Below are positions 44,916 to 58,233 of a stretch of DNA of 64,000 bases, piece after piece. Each line of letters begins with the position of its first letter. The first letter of the stretch is position 1. The stretch covers positions 48,175,486-48,239,485 of the forward strand of contig NC_054541.1 in NCBI RefSeq assembly GCF_017654505.1, in the 5' to 3' direction. Position numbers and translations under genes: made by a program. This DNA comes from Polyodon spathula (Eukaryota > Chordata > Actinopteri > Acipenseriformes > Polyodontidae). Below the pieces are notes generated by a model. That model ran no database searches, was not told the DNA's origin, and saw only the letters and a program-made list of their open reading frames with translations.

Positions 44916-45430
44916 TCTCTCCGATGGGCCTGTTCCAGGGTGGAGTTCAGGGCTCTGCTTCTAGATTGGTCTCTATCAGATGGGTCTGTTCCAGGGTGGA
45001 GTTCAGGGCTCTGCTTCTAGATTGGTCTCTATCAGATGGGTATGTTCCAGGGTTGGAGTTCGGGGCTCTGCTTCTAGATTAGTCTCTATCAGATGGGTCT
45101 GTTCCAGGGTGGAGTTCGGGGCTCTGCTTCTAGATTAGTCTCTATAAGATGGGTCTGTTCCAGGGTGGAGTTTGGGGCTCTGCTTCTAGATTAGTCTCTA
45201 TAAGATGGGTCTGTTCCAGAGTGGAGTTCGGGGCTCTGCTTCTAGATTAGTCTCTATCAGATGGGTCTGTTCCAGAGCGGAGTTTGGGGCTCTGCTTCTA
45301 GATTAGTCTCTATCAGATGGGTCTGTTCCAGAGCGGAGTTTGGGGTATGCTTCTAGGTTAGTCTCTATCAGATGGGCCTGTTCCAGGGCGGAGTTTGGGG
45401 CTATGCTTCTAGGTTAGACTCTATCAGATG
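44916..45430. repeat. Minisatellite, 56-bp unit, about 9 copies
   Basis: The unit contains TCTATCAGATGGGTCTGTTC, CAGGGTGGAGTTCGGGGCTC and TGCTTCTAGATTAGTC. Variants drift from left to right (CAGGGTGG, then CAGAGTGG, then CAGAGCGG), a gradient that suggests polar expansion. The period is not divisible by three, so no long frame results. Confidence 0.95.
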
Positions 45431-46890
45431 ATCTCAAGCATCAAGCAACCCTTTCAAGACCACAGAATGCTTCTGCTAATCCAGTTCATTTGACTTGTAA
45501 TCTTGCTTTACGTGAGCCACCCCATTCCACTGTTTTTCTTGTTATTTGATGATGTCAGCTGTTTGAATGGAGTCTCCATAGAGGAGTGCATACTAAGTTT
45601 ATATTTTTATTATTATTGGTCTTTTGGGGTTTTTTTAAACATCTTCTGGTTCTTTGCTTGTTAATCTAATCTGGCATGCATAGATTTTTCAAGTACAACA
45701 TTCTACAGAAAAAGAAAAAAAAAAAACAAGCTGAAACTGTTTCTTCCTGTATCTTTTCACTTCCTGTGTGTTGGGTCACATGATTTGATTGCAGCTCTAT
45801 TATTGGAGTAAAACTGTGCTACAGAAATGATTTCATGCCAGGAGGAAGCGTCATCAACATTTACTTCCAGTACATGGCATTGCCTTAAATTCCTAACTGA
45901 AGTTATAAAACATAAACACAAGTTAACAAGGCTGATAAATAAGCTATAAACAGTAAAAGATGATTTGTTCATATTAATAAATTAATACATTTATAAGTGA
46001 ATGTATTGAGATTCTGACTGCTATGGCTCAAGCCAGCCCTGCATTGATAGAGCCCAGGCCTAGCTGTGCTTTTCTTTTCTTTATAGCAGTTATTTTGGGA
46101 CCTCTGTAGGGACAGTGAAGTCTGTTGTCATGACACCAAGCCTGGTGGTTGTAACCTCAGCAATGGGAGGTGTAACTGTGAGTTGGAGCTGAGCAGGCAG
46201 GATGAGTGAACTCCCACAGAGAGCCTGGCAGACTGGCTGCTGCCCTATTAGAGGGTGCAGGAGGTCACAGTTTAATGGGTAATGGTATATCTCAATGCTG
46301 ATAATAGCTTCTGCTTTACATTTTCATCTTTTCGACTTTTTGAATCCGTTCTCATAAGGATTCACCTCCCACACACAGAATGAAGCTGGTCCCAGTGGTG
46401 TTAGTGTTTTGTGTTGATCTCAAGCTGCTGATGTCTCACAGTACTAAAAACAGCATGAGCACAGGAGGACATCTGACGTCAATACTGAACAAAGGACAGT
46501 AAACTTGAAACCAGTGCCGTCGCATTATAAATCAGAATTGTCTTACAGTCCTGTGGTTTTTTTCATGAGTGCTGCCATCTGTATGGTTAAGAGGGAATGA
46601 ATTTCAGTTACTTCTTTCCCTTCTCTTTCATACACCTATCAAATGTGTCACACCTGCTCGTTTTTTGGGTACATTTTCTGATTTTAAAAATAAATTAATA
46701 AAATCATAAATCAGATATAAATGTATTTAATTTCTCTTATTGTTCAATCTGCTAAGAAATAAATAATACTGAGGATTTTAGCTTGCCTGGAAAGTTCAAA
46801 CTGCCTATTACAGGACAGACTTCCTCGTTCCATTCAAATCATGTGAATAACCTTTCAACCTGGCTGTCTCACCTGCTCATCCTATCTATA
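45431..46890. other. Intron, nothing specific
   Basis: No exon or repeat family was recognised. Confidence 0.35.
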
Positions 46891-47982
46891 AAACCACTCT
46901 GAATGATAGAACCATTCTGAATAATAGAACCTCTCTGAATAATAGAACCACTCTGAATGATAGAACCATTCTGAATAATAGAACCTCTCTCAATAATAGA
47001 ACCACTCTGAATGATAGAACCATTCTGAATAATAGAACCACTCTGAATATAGAACCTCTCTCAATAATAGAACCACTCTGAATGATAGAACCATTCTGAA
47101 TAATAGAACCACTCTCAATGATAGAACCACTCTGAATGATAGAACCTCTCTGAATGATAGAACCACTCCCACTGATTAGAATCACTGTGAATGATAGAAC
47201 CACTCCCACTGATTAGAATCACTGTGAATGATAGAACCACTCCCACTGATTAAAACCACTATGAATGATAGAATCACTGTGAATGATAGAACCACTCCCA
47301 CTGATTAAAACCACTATGAATGATAGAACTACTGTGAATGATAGAACCACTCCCACTGATTAGAATCACTGTGAATGATAGAATCACTGTGAATGATAGA
47401 ACCACTCCCACTGATTAGAATCACTGTGAATGATAGAATCACTGTGAATGATAGAACCACACCCACTGATTAGAATCACTGTGAATGATAGAATCACTGT
47501 GGATGATAGAACCACTCCCACTGATTAGAATCACTGTGAATGATAGAATCACTGTGGATGATAGAACCACTCCCACTGATTAAAACCACTATGAATGATA
47601 GAATCACTGTGGATGATAGAACCACTCCCACTGATTAGAATCACTGTGAATGATAGAATCACTGTGAATGATAGAACCACTCCCACTGATTAAAACCACT
47701 ATGAATGATAGAACTACTGTGAATGATAGAACCACTCCCACTGATTAGAATCACTGTGAATGATAGAATCACTGTGAATGATAGAACCACACCCACTGAT
47801 TAGAATCACTGTGAATGATAGAATCACTGTGGATGATTGAACCACACACACTGATTAGAATCACTGTGAATGATAGAATCACTGTGAATGATAGAACCAC
47901 ACCCACTGATTAGAATCACTGTGAATGATAGAATCACTGTGGATGATTGAACCACACACACTGATTAGAATCACTGTGAATG
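46891..47982. repeat. Minisatellite with higher-order structure, about 1.1 kb
   Basis: The first part (46891-47160) is built of roughly 17-bp units, CTGAATGATAGAACCAC or close variants. From about 47161 these are organised in longer units of about 56 bp, in which one CTCCCACTGATTAGAATCAC is followed by one or two TGTGAATGATAGAAYCAC modules. Groups of these larger units recur in the same order (for example the CACACACTGATT variant twice near the end), so the array has at least three levels of periodicity. Confidence 0.95.
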
Positions 47983-49930
47983 GTTGCAAACATCATAATA
48001 AGACAAGGGAAAGGTGGATGAAATGCATTTGCTCTTTAGCTGTTTCAAGTCACGTTGCTCCGGATTTAGATGTGTGATATTACAGTGAGTCATTCACGTC
48101 GCTCTGCTAAGACACAGTCACAGTTTGTGGTTTTGCAGTTGAATTGATACATTTTATAAAGCATTTGAATCCTGTGTTGTACTGGGTGGAAGGTTGTTAA
48201 ATAAGTGAGGAAAATACTTTGTTAAATTTGAGCCAATGTTTATTTTGTGGTTTTAATTCACAGCCGTGTGTTAAGTGTGGCTGGTTGATGCCATGCTCTA
48301 GTCACAAGGGAATCACTGTGGATGTGATCCAGGAATCCACAAATCAAAACTTGACTCTCTCTTCACTGCTAATTACATTGTCATATGCAAATCATTTTAA
48401 TTACAAAGCAGATGTTCTTTTTTTTTAATACAGGATACAAACAGAAATAATCTGCCATGATGCACAGAAAGTGCTTTTATTAACTGTGACTGAAACACAG
48501 AGCTTGTAAAAATGTCATAAACACACACATTGCTGATTGTATGCTATGGTGGAAGTTGATCATTAGTGTTTGCTATTGTTGACAAGCCCCAGCCCTGCAG
48601 CTCTTAGATAATTAATTAATTAATTGATTGATTGATTGTGCTTTGTTCTCAGTTTTATTCAACAACTGACAGCAGAAATCTGGAATTATACTGGCCATTG
48701 CCAACAGCTACTTCCTTTCCATGTCACTGTAGCCTTGAACTGCTGCTTCTGCATGGACCTGACTGACTGGCTGCAGTTCAGGTTCCACTATAGAGCTGAG
48801 GGTGCTTGTGTCTTAAACCTAGAAACCACACTGGTCAACTTGCAACCAGCTTATTAGAAACAGGGTTCAGTATGTACAGATATGGATGATGTCACAAGAG
48901 CTGGGAATGATTTACAAGTGACAATGCAAGTGTGCGACACAGTAAAACCTGCTAAAACCACATGAGTAATTGAGAAGTCAAATGAGTGTATTACATTTTT
49001 ATAAATGTAACCTGTAAACACGTTCTTGAATGACTCAAAGTAGATAATATCCAGATCTAAATTTGCTGCAGGGTCCTTCATTTTAGTTGTGTTATATTGA
49101 TGCTGTTACAGTTTTGAGTTTGTAGAGTATTCTCTCGTTCTGAAATAAAACACTCAGATTGGCTTGATGATTTATAGGTGTAGGTCCAATATTTTCGAGC
49201 GTACATGTTTTCCCAAGTTGTCCATTTTGCAAAGTATTCCAGTTTGATTTGAACCAATGCCTGTCTTGGTACAGTGGCGTCTCACTATAAGGCACATGTC
49301 TTTAACATGCTTCGTTGGTGAATAGCACACTCCTTTCTAGAATCAGCAAACTGGTGAGTTGTACACTACAGGGCTGTAGAGGCTGCGCTGTCTTATGCAG
49401 GCATTGCTAACCTGTGACGTTAACTACCTGGGTGATTCTGCTTTTCATACCCCACTGAGGGAAATTAAAGAGACACAGAGGATGAAGGGTTTTCTTGTTG
49501 AGTATCAGTGACATAAGTTCAGCTTGTGTTCTGATTTTCGTCAAAGGAAAATGTGTATGGTACTTCATGGGTTAAAGACACGCTACTTTTGCGCAGAATG
49601 TATTTGGTTGAATTAGTGCGGCTTGCAGGCAGATAGAGTCATTAATATAGAGGAAAAACATGTGAATTCACAGTTCAAAGGTCGCAGTAGTTCTGGATTT
49701 TGCTGATGATGTTGGCAAGAGGATAGATATGAAAATGAGGTGGATGGAAAATATATGGCCCTGGAATGTAGCCAGACCTGCAGAGAATTAAGAACTGGAC
49801 TGCATGCAAGAAGTCAGAGCTAATATGAGAGTGCTGATTTGACGCAAATAATGTATGTAGAAACTGGCTTTTCCAGAGGGTAGCTTGGTATGCATTATGT
49901 TAATAAGTCTGTGCTGTGAGCCATAATGTG
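47983..49930. other. Intron, nothing specific
   Basis: It contains a short run of ATTAATTA/ATTGATTG tetramers near 48610-48638. No exon was recognised. Confidence 0.35.
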
Positions 49931-49957
49931 GTGATAGATCTTTTCAAGATCTATCAC
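49931..49957. repeat. Perfect 12-bp hairpin
   Basis: GTGATAGATCTT and AAGATCTATCAC are separated by TTC. The arms are perfectly complementary. No repeat family, T-run terminator or longer miRNA-like stem surrounds it. Confidence 0.8.
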
Positions 49958-52900
49958 AGAAAGTTATGTCAAGGCCTACAAACACAGTACCTCAATTAGC
50001 ATATTAAAGTGACACAACAGATGGTGTGCAAAATTCCATTAACATATTAAAAAGCCAAAGTAATGCTTTTTTCTTTAAAATAAAAAAAGTGATACTAAAT
50101 TGCATATCGCTAATCATATCTCGTTAGTTTGACTAAACTTGATATATTTAGAAAAAAAGGTGTTCACAGAGGCTTTGCATAAGTGATCAAACCATATTAT
50201 AGTCAGAAGTGACAGCCATGCTGCTGCCAGTAAAACAGAGCAGTTCTAAAACAGTGTCTTATAATTAGTCTTTCTCCTTTTAAATGTTTCAATTTCAGGG
50301 GCTCACAAAATGCCATAATAAATAAATCAACTCTGCTTTTAGAGTACATATTTGACTGGGGTTCTTTTTGCACACCATGAAATGAAAGCGGTTAATTATA
50401 AAGCAGGGTTCACCACTTTCAGGTCATTTCTGACCAGCTGAGCAACACTGTGTGATTGAGTGGGGTGGAGATACAGTATCTACCACTTACATCATACAGG
50501 GTTATTTCAGGCAGCCGTTTACATCCGACAAATAGCGTTTGCCATTCCCATTGATTTCAATAACAAAGGCATCGTTTACACCCTGTTAAGCCCCACGTAT
50601 AATCTGGGCAAACTTGGCTGTTTGGATCTCATTATGTGCCATTCACATATATTGCAATCCAAAAGGCAGCACTTTACTGTAGTAAAAGCTTGACTGATCG
50701 GTCAATCAGCTGTTTGCACCTCGTTACTGAGCGATTACCCCTGTACTGTACCTTGGCTATTTAATCCCTGTACAGGGCTGGAAAGAGAAAAGCGATGCAC
50801 ATCAGCACGAAAATTCAGTGTGTAAATAAAATGTCTCTGTTAGCTACTGTGCGCTTGCTAAAGCATGCTTGGAACTCTGTCAAGTGCTGACAAAAATACA
50901 ACCGAAACTGAAACTCTGACAACACCAGAGGGGATGTCAGAGGAAGAATTCTTAGCTGTGTCACATTAACGACACACTGATGTAAACGTGCATGCTGTGC
51001 TTGTAACACTGCAGCGTGCTATGAAGCAGCATCTGGATATAGAACCGAATTGGGGAACTGCTCTAGTGCAGTTACATCCCAAACCGCGGGCGCGTTGGGG
51101 CCAGTGCGAAACCCCCCCCCTCCCCCCATCATCCTCCCTACCCCTCTTGTGGGATCCCTGGTGAACATTAACAACTTGGCACAGCCAAGGCTAGCCACAC
51201 AGAGACCCATATCCACAGTTTAAAGACTGTTACAATGGTAACAATGAATATATACAATATTGGACTTGATTCATTGTTTCTGGATGTTTTAATCACTTTT
51301 GGGAATGTTTCTAACACATGATCATCATTCTCTGTTTCTGCCGCATGGGTTTTAATCCTGTTTTAAAATGTATTGGGGCATTTTGAATGGTGTGTCAAGA
51401 CCGTGCTGAATAGCCCAGGCATCAGGAGGAGCCCTGGGGCAGCTCCGAGTCTCAATATAGAAACTCACAGTCAGCCTTTGGGAGTCTCGCACTCAATTAG
51501 TTCAACCCATTAAATAACAGCGGCTATGAAGAGTCTGGGCACGCACACACACACACAGAGAGAGAGAGGTAATCATACTGTGTTTTAAGTTTTGCTATGG
51601 AAGTGATTTAAGCTTTTACCAATTTATTACTGCTTTACACAAGATAGTGACATTTAATAATAATAATGGCAATATACAGTATATCGGTATGTGCAAAGCT
51701 GCAGTGACATTGTTGGGTTGGAACACTACCGCAATACTGTCATTTTGTGAGAAATTATAAAATATCGGAAAAATAATTGTGTTTCCGACAGTCGCCTAAA
51801 CCAAAAACAAAGAATGATAAGCACCAATGACTGAGATGTTTTGTTCCTTTGTATGCAAGAACTACCTGCAGGAAGGTCTCAATTAATTGGAGTTAAACTT
51901 GGTTTCAATCATTTTGTGCTGTACTGTCTTTAAGTTGCAACATGTCTACTGCAGCTGGTGATGATGTGTTTGCGTCTTGACAAGCCACGATATATAAACG
52001 ACGAATAAAATCACCAACCTCTAATCCAAGGACTCCAGTGCAGTCCACAAACCACTCGGCCGTTGGGTGTTGCATGTTCTGAAGTCACCTGAGCCCATTG
52101 CTTGAACTGCTGTCAGGTATTTGGTGCACAATCCCGTCAACTACGTGATAACATTGCAGGGTAATAAACACACAAGCACTGGGAAGTGAATTTCAAACTC
52201 AGGGAATTCTTGAGAGGACTGGACCTTGGTCTCTCATATGGGAAGCTGGTGAGTGAATGCCTGGAGGGATTCTGACCTGCAGTGAAGGGCTTTTTCAGCA
52301 CTAAGAAGAGAAGCCGGGGCAGTGAGCACACAGCTGGCTGGGGGTCTGGTGTGTCGCTGAGTGATATCTGAAACCTCGTTAAAGAACTACTTGAGACCTC
52401 GGCTTGGGTTTCAGAGCGGCTTTGGAAGGGAGGCATGTTAATGACAGCTGTGCCTAATGAATGGCTTATTGGCTTTAAAATGTGGAATTAGCATATTGCC
52501 TCTCGCATTGTGAGGCAGGCTGACTGCGGCTGCTGGGTTTGTGTGCAAGTTCATTTGAGATATATGAAGCAATTAGGTACCAGGAAGCACAAGCAGCATT
52601 TCATCAATACCGTTGTTTTTTTAAATATCTGTATATTTTAAACTGAGAGCTAGCATGGCTAGTGCTAACAAGAAGTAAGGAAATCTCTTCTGAAATCTGT
52701 ATTCTAGCACACCCTTACTGTAGATCTTTTGATTACGAGGGCTGGAATGATACAATCTGCATGACCGGTTCGCTCTGTTGGTTTGGAATGTTCGATAAAG
52801 GGAAATCAAATTCCATTCTGTCCTTGGCTGCTATTGTGTTGAGTTTCTGCTTCACAAAATCAATTTAACAGCTGATTACAATCTGACCGTAGCATACTGT

Positions 52901-52998
52901 ACCTCAACTGTATATTGTGTGGGGTTTTTTAGAAATACTTTTATTGTCATGTTTTGACAGTGAAGGTCAATAGCCTGTAAGATGTTGTTTCTCTCCCT
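49958..52998. other. Intron, nothing specific
   Basis: It contains a C-run near 51112-51127 and short AC/GA runs near 51545-51568. No exon or repeat family was recognised. Confidence 0.35.
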
Positions 52999-53013
52999 CC
53001 ACCAGGTGGCAGC
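52999..53013 (+). promoter_or_regulatory. CTCF consensus motif
   Basis: CCACCAGGTGGCAGC matches the vertebrate CTCF core CCASYAGRKGGCRSY at all 15 positions. It is the best such match seen in the window. CTCF at intronic sites can anchor chromatin loops; whether this one is bound is unknown. Confidence 0.45.
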
Positions 53014-56000
53014 ACACATGTGTAAGGGCGCTCAGTTTTAATCAAAACATCCTGAGATCTTGCAGTGCAGTACCCAGTCGGGTCAGTATCTTTGTAGATT
53101 ACACACTCCTGCAACCATCAGTTTAACTATGGATTTGACAATGCGTTGCTAATGAACAGGTTACAAATGTTTGCAGCCTTCCCACCAAAGCAATTAGATT
53201 TTTTTTTTTTTAAAGCCTCACAATGTGAATAATTCAATCGAAAAACACTTTGCCAGGAGGTTCTGTATGAACAAATTACCATAGTATGCACCCAGGCAAG
53301 CGGGAGTGCTCTATTTGTAGTACTGCCAGTGAAAACCTGATGCATCCAGTAGCCTGTGTGTGTGTTCCAGAATATGGATTCCCGTTTGGAACACTGGGTA
53401 TGTGAACAATCCAAAAGTGCACTGAGAACCACCCCACCCCGGAACAGGGATTGGTTTCCTTGGTCTGGATTGGATGACGACCTTGACTGCATCAACAGAA
53501 GTGTAGGGTGACGAGTTACGTTTCTGTGCTGCTGCAGTTAGTTTACTGTGGAATCTGAACCCTTCTGTGTGTGCCAGAGAGATATTCTGCAGACCCCTCC
53601 CGTCTTACTTGCTGAAGACTCCAGAGACTTGCTTCCCCAGAATGACACAGATCAGCGATATTTAACAGTGAAACTGTTTGGCTTGTAATTACTTCAGGTC
53701 GTAAATTATAAATGGGGGTCATTAATTTTAGTTTTTTGCAGACTTGGCAGTAAGAACACGATCAGGAAAGCGATACCAATAAGTGCCCAGGCACCTTTAC
53801 ACACAATTACACAAACCATTTCATTCCCAAATTATACATCATGCTGTGCACAGTAATGTAATAGGCAAAATAATTATAGGGTAAGCACAACTAATATTAC
53901 ATCACTGCTCTACAGCTGTTAATCAGTCTTCTGTGAAATGCAAAATGCTAGTTATTGAATCATTATGTGCCGTAAAAGGTTACCGGTGGTATTAGTTGCA
54001 TGAAAAACACCTCTACTACTACTTTCAGTTTTGGGACAATGGGTCTCTTGCTTTGTCCCGTAAATTTCTAGGACAAAGTTGTGTGTATTATTATGTATTA
54101 TGTATTAAGATATTGCTCACTGTTATTCTTTTTATATTAATATGTTTTCCAGGATACAAGCTCTTGTGAATTCTCAGCAGTTTTAATGTTAAAGTGTTGT
54201 GGTTTGTGTGCATGACTGTGAAGGGGGAGGAAGTGCCATTGTGAAGAATTGGAGGTGTTTTGCTTACTTACTTATCGCTGATTTTGTTTTCTGCTGCATG
54301 CAGTTACAGTAGTACTTTCTCCAGATGTTTTTAGGATCTTGTAACCTTCTTTTTTTAAGCTTTCAATGAATATTGTGCCGTATTGAGTGTGTTTATTATT
54401 GTTTCAGCATCAGATGGAATGTTGAATTGGTTCCCTGCATGTCTGTACAGTTGATGTGCTCATTTACATTAGATCTAATTCTGCCGGGATGTATGTCTGG
54501 CCTTCTCACTGCTACAGAAGTTATGAAATCATCTTCCTTCTGCAGTGAGATATTGATTGCTGTACTTATGAGAAGGAGAATTAGCATGTCCAGTCCTAAT
54601 TGTGTTTAGCATTGTAGATGGATTGTACGATTGCCCTGTCTGCTTGTTTAGCCACGATCCTCTATCTGTGTCCTGCAATACAGTGTAATTCCTTTTGGAG
54701 AGATTTATGATGTTGTAGAAAATATTTTCAAATGTAATAAAAGGCACAAGTTTCATTAAAGAAAAAGGATAAAGTCTGAGGGCATTAGTTTCAAGCCACA
54801 ATTACATTTTCTCCATGATAATATACCCTGTCCAGTTTGATCAATGTCCTCTGTGCTGTAGTGTGGATAAATTGGCCTTGCAAGGGCCCTTGTACTCTAA
54901 AGGTGCTCTATTATGTACAGAACTGAAACACTGTAGAATATGAAATCCCAGAAAATAAAATCAGCCCCCCCACTAGCCCACTTCTCTATACTTGATATAC
55001 CTTTTTGCATTTCTGATTCAGTTATTCTGCTGTCCATGTAACCATTCTTATTCAATCAGTCAGTCCTGCTCAGAAATGAGTTTCTGAGTTTTAGTGCTCC
55101 ATTTAAATCGACCAGCACTGAGAGAACCAGGGGACACGATGTTGTAAACAGTGGCAATCGCATCTGAAGGCACACCAATCACGTGGCCCTCATCTCAAGG
55201 GCCACTGCAGCATAATGTATTAAACAGAGCAGTTGCAGGATTATATCCAAATGCAATCCCAAACCTCTATAGGAATATCTGATTGTTTGTTTGGTGTTTG
55301 GTGAAGAAACCAAAGCAGGTAGTGTTCACCCAGTAGAGTGCAACAGACAGACAGACAGACAGATGCAATTAGATAGCATTATATTCATGACAACAGATTT
55401 CTACTTGTTTAAAACAGTCAGTAATCTAATGCACACAAACTCCTTTCCAGGCAGAATAATTAATCGATTATATGGAGGTACCAGCGAATGAAAACCATAC
55501 AGTTTTATTGAGATCTGGATCAATTTATAATGATATAGCTCTATATAGTTATATCCCTATATAACAAATCAAGAACAGTCGGTGAAGGAAAGCTAGATTT
55601 GAGAAGAATACAAAAAGAAAGATCAAAAGAAGTTTATCAACAGGGAAGCGGATAATGCATCAATCTTCAGTACAGACTGCAGATTATTATTACCTGCAGG
55701 CATATTGCTTTTAACCCCATTGCAGCCCTGAACGGAACTTCTTGCTCAAGTTCCTATGTTACCAAGACTACCCTAGTAGTACATCAGCCAATCAGATTTG
55801 CTATAACCAATCTTGTGACTCCAATTGTAAAGTCTCAGAGGCTACACAAACTTGCTTGATTAGATAAGTCTGGGTGATTCGGAGTCAGGCACTGGACTGG
55901 TTTAATTGGTCTATAGGGCACTTGGAAGAGGTTTTTTTTATAGGCTTGTCTTCCCCTGGAGACTTCATAATGAATTAAGTCTTACAGTGGACACTTCCAT

Positions 56001-57172
56001 TATTATTTCACTCTGCGTGTCATCCTTGTGCAGGAAATATTAAGACTTCTCTAGTGAATAATACCACTATATAAACTTTAAGTAGGTTACTTTATCATAT
56101 GTATGTTGAAAATGCTTAGGAGAACTTATTTGTAATTCTCATTTTGTTCAGTCTAAATGTAATGTCAAATGACATAAACACAGCTTGTGTTCTGGTCTTT
56201 CAAAGGAAAATTAATTTGGTGTTTAATGTGTTAAAGCACAGGGAATGGTGAATATCTTGGCTCTTAATCTATCCAGTTTCTCTTGTGACAGCCTTCCTGG
56301 CTTCCTCCCTTGGACATGCTTCACGTTGGCATCAGCGGATTTCAATAAGTGAAAAGCGACTGTCCGTGATCCACTGACGTGACAAACACTTGAGATGATT
56401 ACGGCTGGAATTGAGAGTCCATGATCAGTACAAGCGTTTGCATTACCAATCCAAATATGTCATTCAGGCATCACACATCGTTGTACTGGCTGAGTGATTC
56501 TTCAAATGAATCTGCAGCACACTCTTAAATTACAATTCATTTCCAGCTTATTCTTCAGCTGCTGTGTTAAACATTTACACTTCATGACCCCGTTTGTCGC
56601 GAGACAAAGCCGCTGTTGATTCTGCTGCTTTTAAAAAGCCAAACAATACTAAATTTGCTTTTAAAATATAATTCAATTTTCAATGCATATAATAAATACA
56701 TGTACTTACACATTTGGATAGTTATTTTCATTTTTCACAGAGATTTCAGAAACAGGCTAACGATAACAGTCAGACATGCCACTCCTGTTATATTGATTAT
56801 ATTCTGTATCCGTAGTATGGTGTACTTGCAAGTCTTATTGTAAGATTTTGCAGGTAGACTGGGCCCCAAATTGTTTGTTTCCAGATGCTCGACCATTAGT
56901 GTCTTTCTTGAGGGTTCAGTTATATGTTCATAATTGTCGCAAACTGGCCCCTAGTTAGATCACACCAGTCTGGTAATGCAATAAGAAGGCCTGCCGTTCC
57001 GTGGGAACAGTACGCTTGTAACCAGCAAGCCCATGTTTTTTTTTGCACTGATCTCAATGCACAAAATCATGAAATAGTCTTGCTCTTGCCAGTAGACTAA
57101 AATTGACTTATCCAATGTTATAAACATGAAATTACCATTGTTTCACATTTTGGACCCCTGAAAGACACTCAA
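53014..57172. other. Intron, nothing specific
   Basis: It contains a (CAGA)n run near 55340-55362. A word similar to 49510-49570 (CAGCTTGTGTTCTG...CAAAGGAAAAT) occurs at 56180-56212 and may mark an old dispersed repeat. No exon was recognised. Confidence 0.35.
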
Positions 57173-57779
57173 CCCTTTGCGGTCCTATATTGGACCAGGT
57201 CCAACATTACAATTTGCTCTTTCTAGTCCAATGTCGGACCCTGTCCGACATCATCAAAAAGATGTCAAGCACAGGTCTCTAGTTGTTTTTTTCTCCGGGA
57301 AAAAAACGAGAAAACCTTTCAATGGTCGAGTGAGACCATTAGGAGCTGAATGAAGCCAAAAAAAAAAAAGGGGCGTATCTGAGCACTACACATACTCCCT
57401 GCACCACAGAGATAACACAGACACAAACAAAGGAGGTAGCTGCTTCCGAATCCAACACTCAAAGAATATCACAGACATTTGCAGAGCTTTCTGAGATGTT
57501 GTAGTAATAAAATAATGACTTGGATCGCATTATTGAGGAGTTTGGTGATAAAACGAGTGATCAGGAGAGGATTTATCAGTATGCACATCTATAAAGAGGT
57601 ATGTGAAAAATACAGTGAACAAGGGGTGGGGCTTGGCTGGAGATACAGTACTGATGTCCTTTTGCTATGCAGGGCCTTTTAAACCAGTTTACTCTGAAAT
57701 AAAAAATTTAAACAGCGTGTGTGAAAATAAATTGGACCTGACGCGCCTGACAAGCGCTGAATAACTGGACCGCTAAGGG
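57173..57779. mobile_element. piggyBac-like non-autonomous element, 607 bp
   Basis: The termini CCCTTTGCGGTCC and (reverse complement) CCCTTAGCGGTCC are 13-bp inverted repeats with one mismatch. They are bounded by TCAA on the left (57169-57172) and TTAA on the right (57780-57783), which fits the TTAA target of piggyBac elements with one decayed base. The subterminal part has inverted GGTCCAACAT / ATGTCGGACC words. No transposase is present; the 67-residue frame inside has no known domain. Kolobok elements also use TTAA and are the alternative. Confidence 0.65.
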
Positions 57780-57783
57780 TTAA

Positions 57784-58233
57784 AGCATCATGCACAAAAA
57801 ACAGATTCAACCTTTTGTCACAGTGAAACCAAACTAGCACACTACGGCTGTGTCCTGCAGCAGTAGGAGGTTATGAAATTTGTATTCTATAAAAAGGATT
57901 TGGAAAGGAAGCGTGCAGGGGAGAATGAACCCTGTGATTACTTGGTTTGTGGGCAAACACTGTGCAAGCGTGATTTATAGGAGCATCTCAACTAGTCAAG
58001 CAAGCTGAGACATCTGAGACCATACCAGTCACAAGATGGTACTTTTGCTTCAGAAAAAGACCACTCTCTTACAGTATGTGGTGATAATATAGTTGGAGAG
58101 CTAGAGAGCTTGTCAGGAGTGAAAAGCATTGCCGACATCTCAGGACATCCTATAAGGTCTAGAAGTCTGAAGGGTGATTGTTTTCAGCTAGGCACACCAG
58201 CATGCCTTTAATAACTGTGTGTATAGCTGGTGA
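57784..58233. other. Intron, nothing specific
   Basis: Unique-looking spacer between the piggyBac-like element and a minisatellite. Confidence 0.35.
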
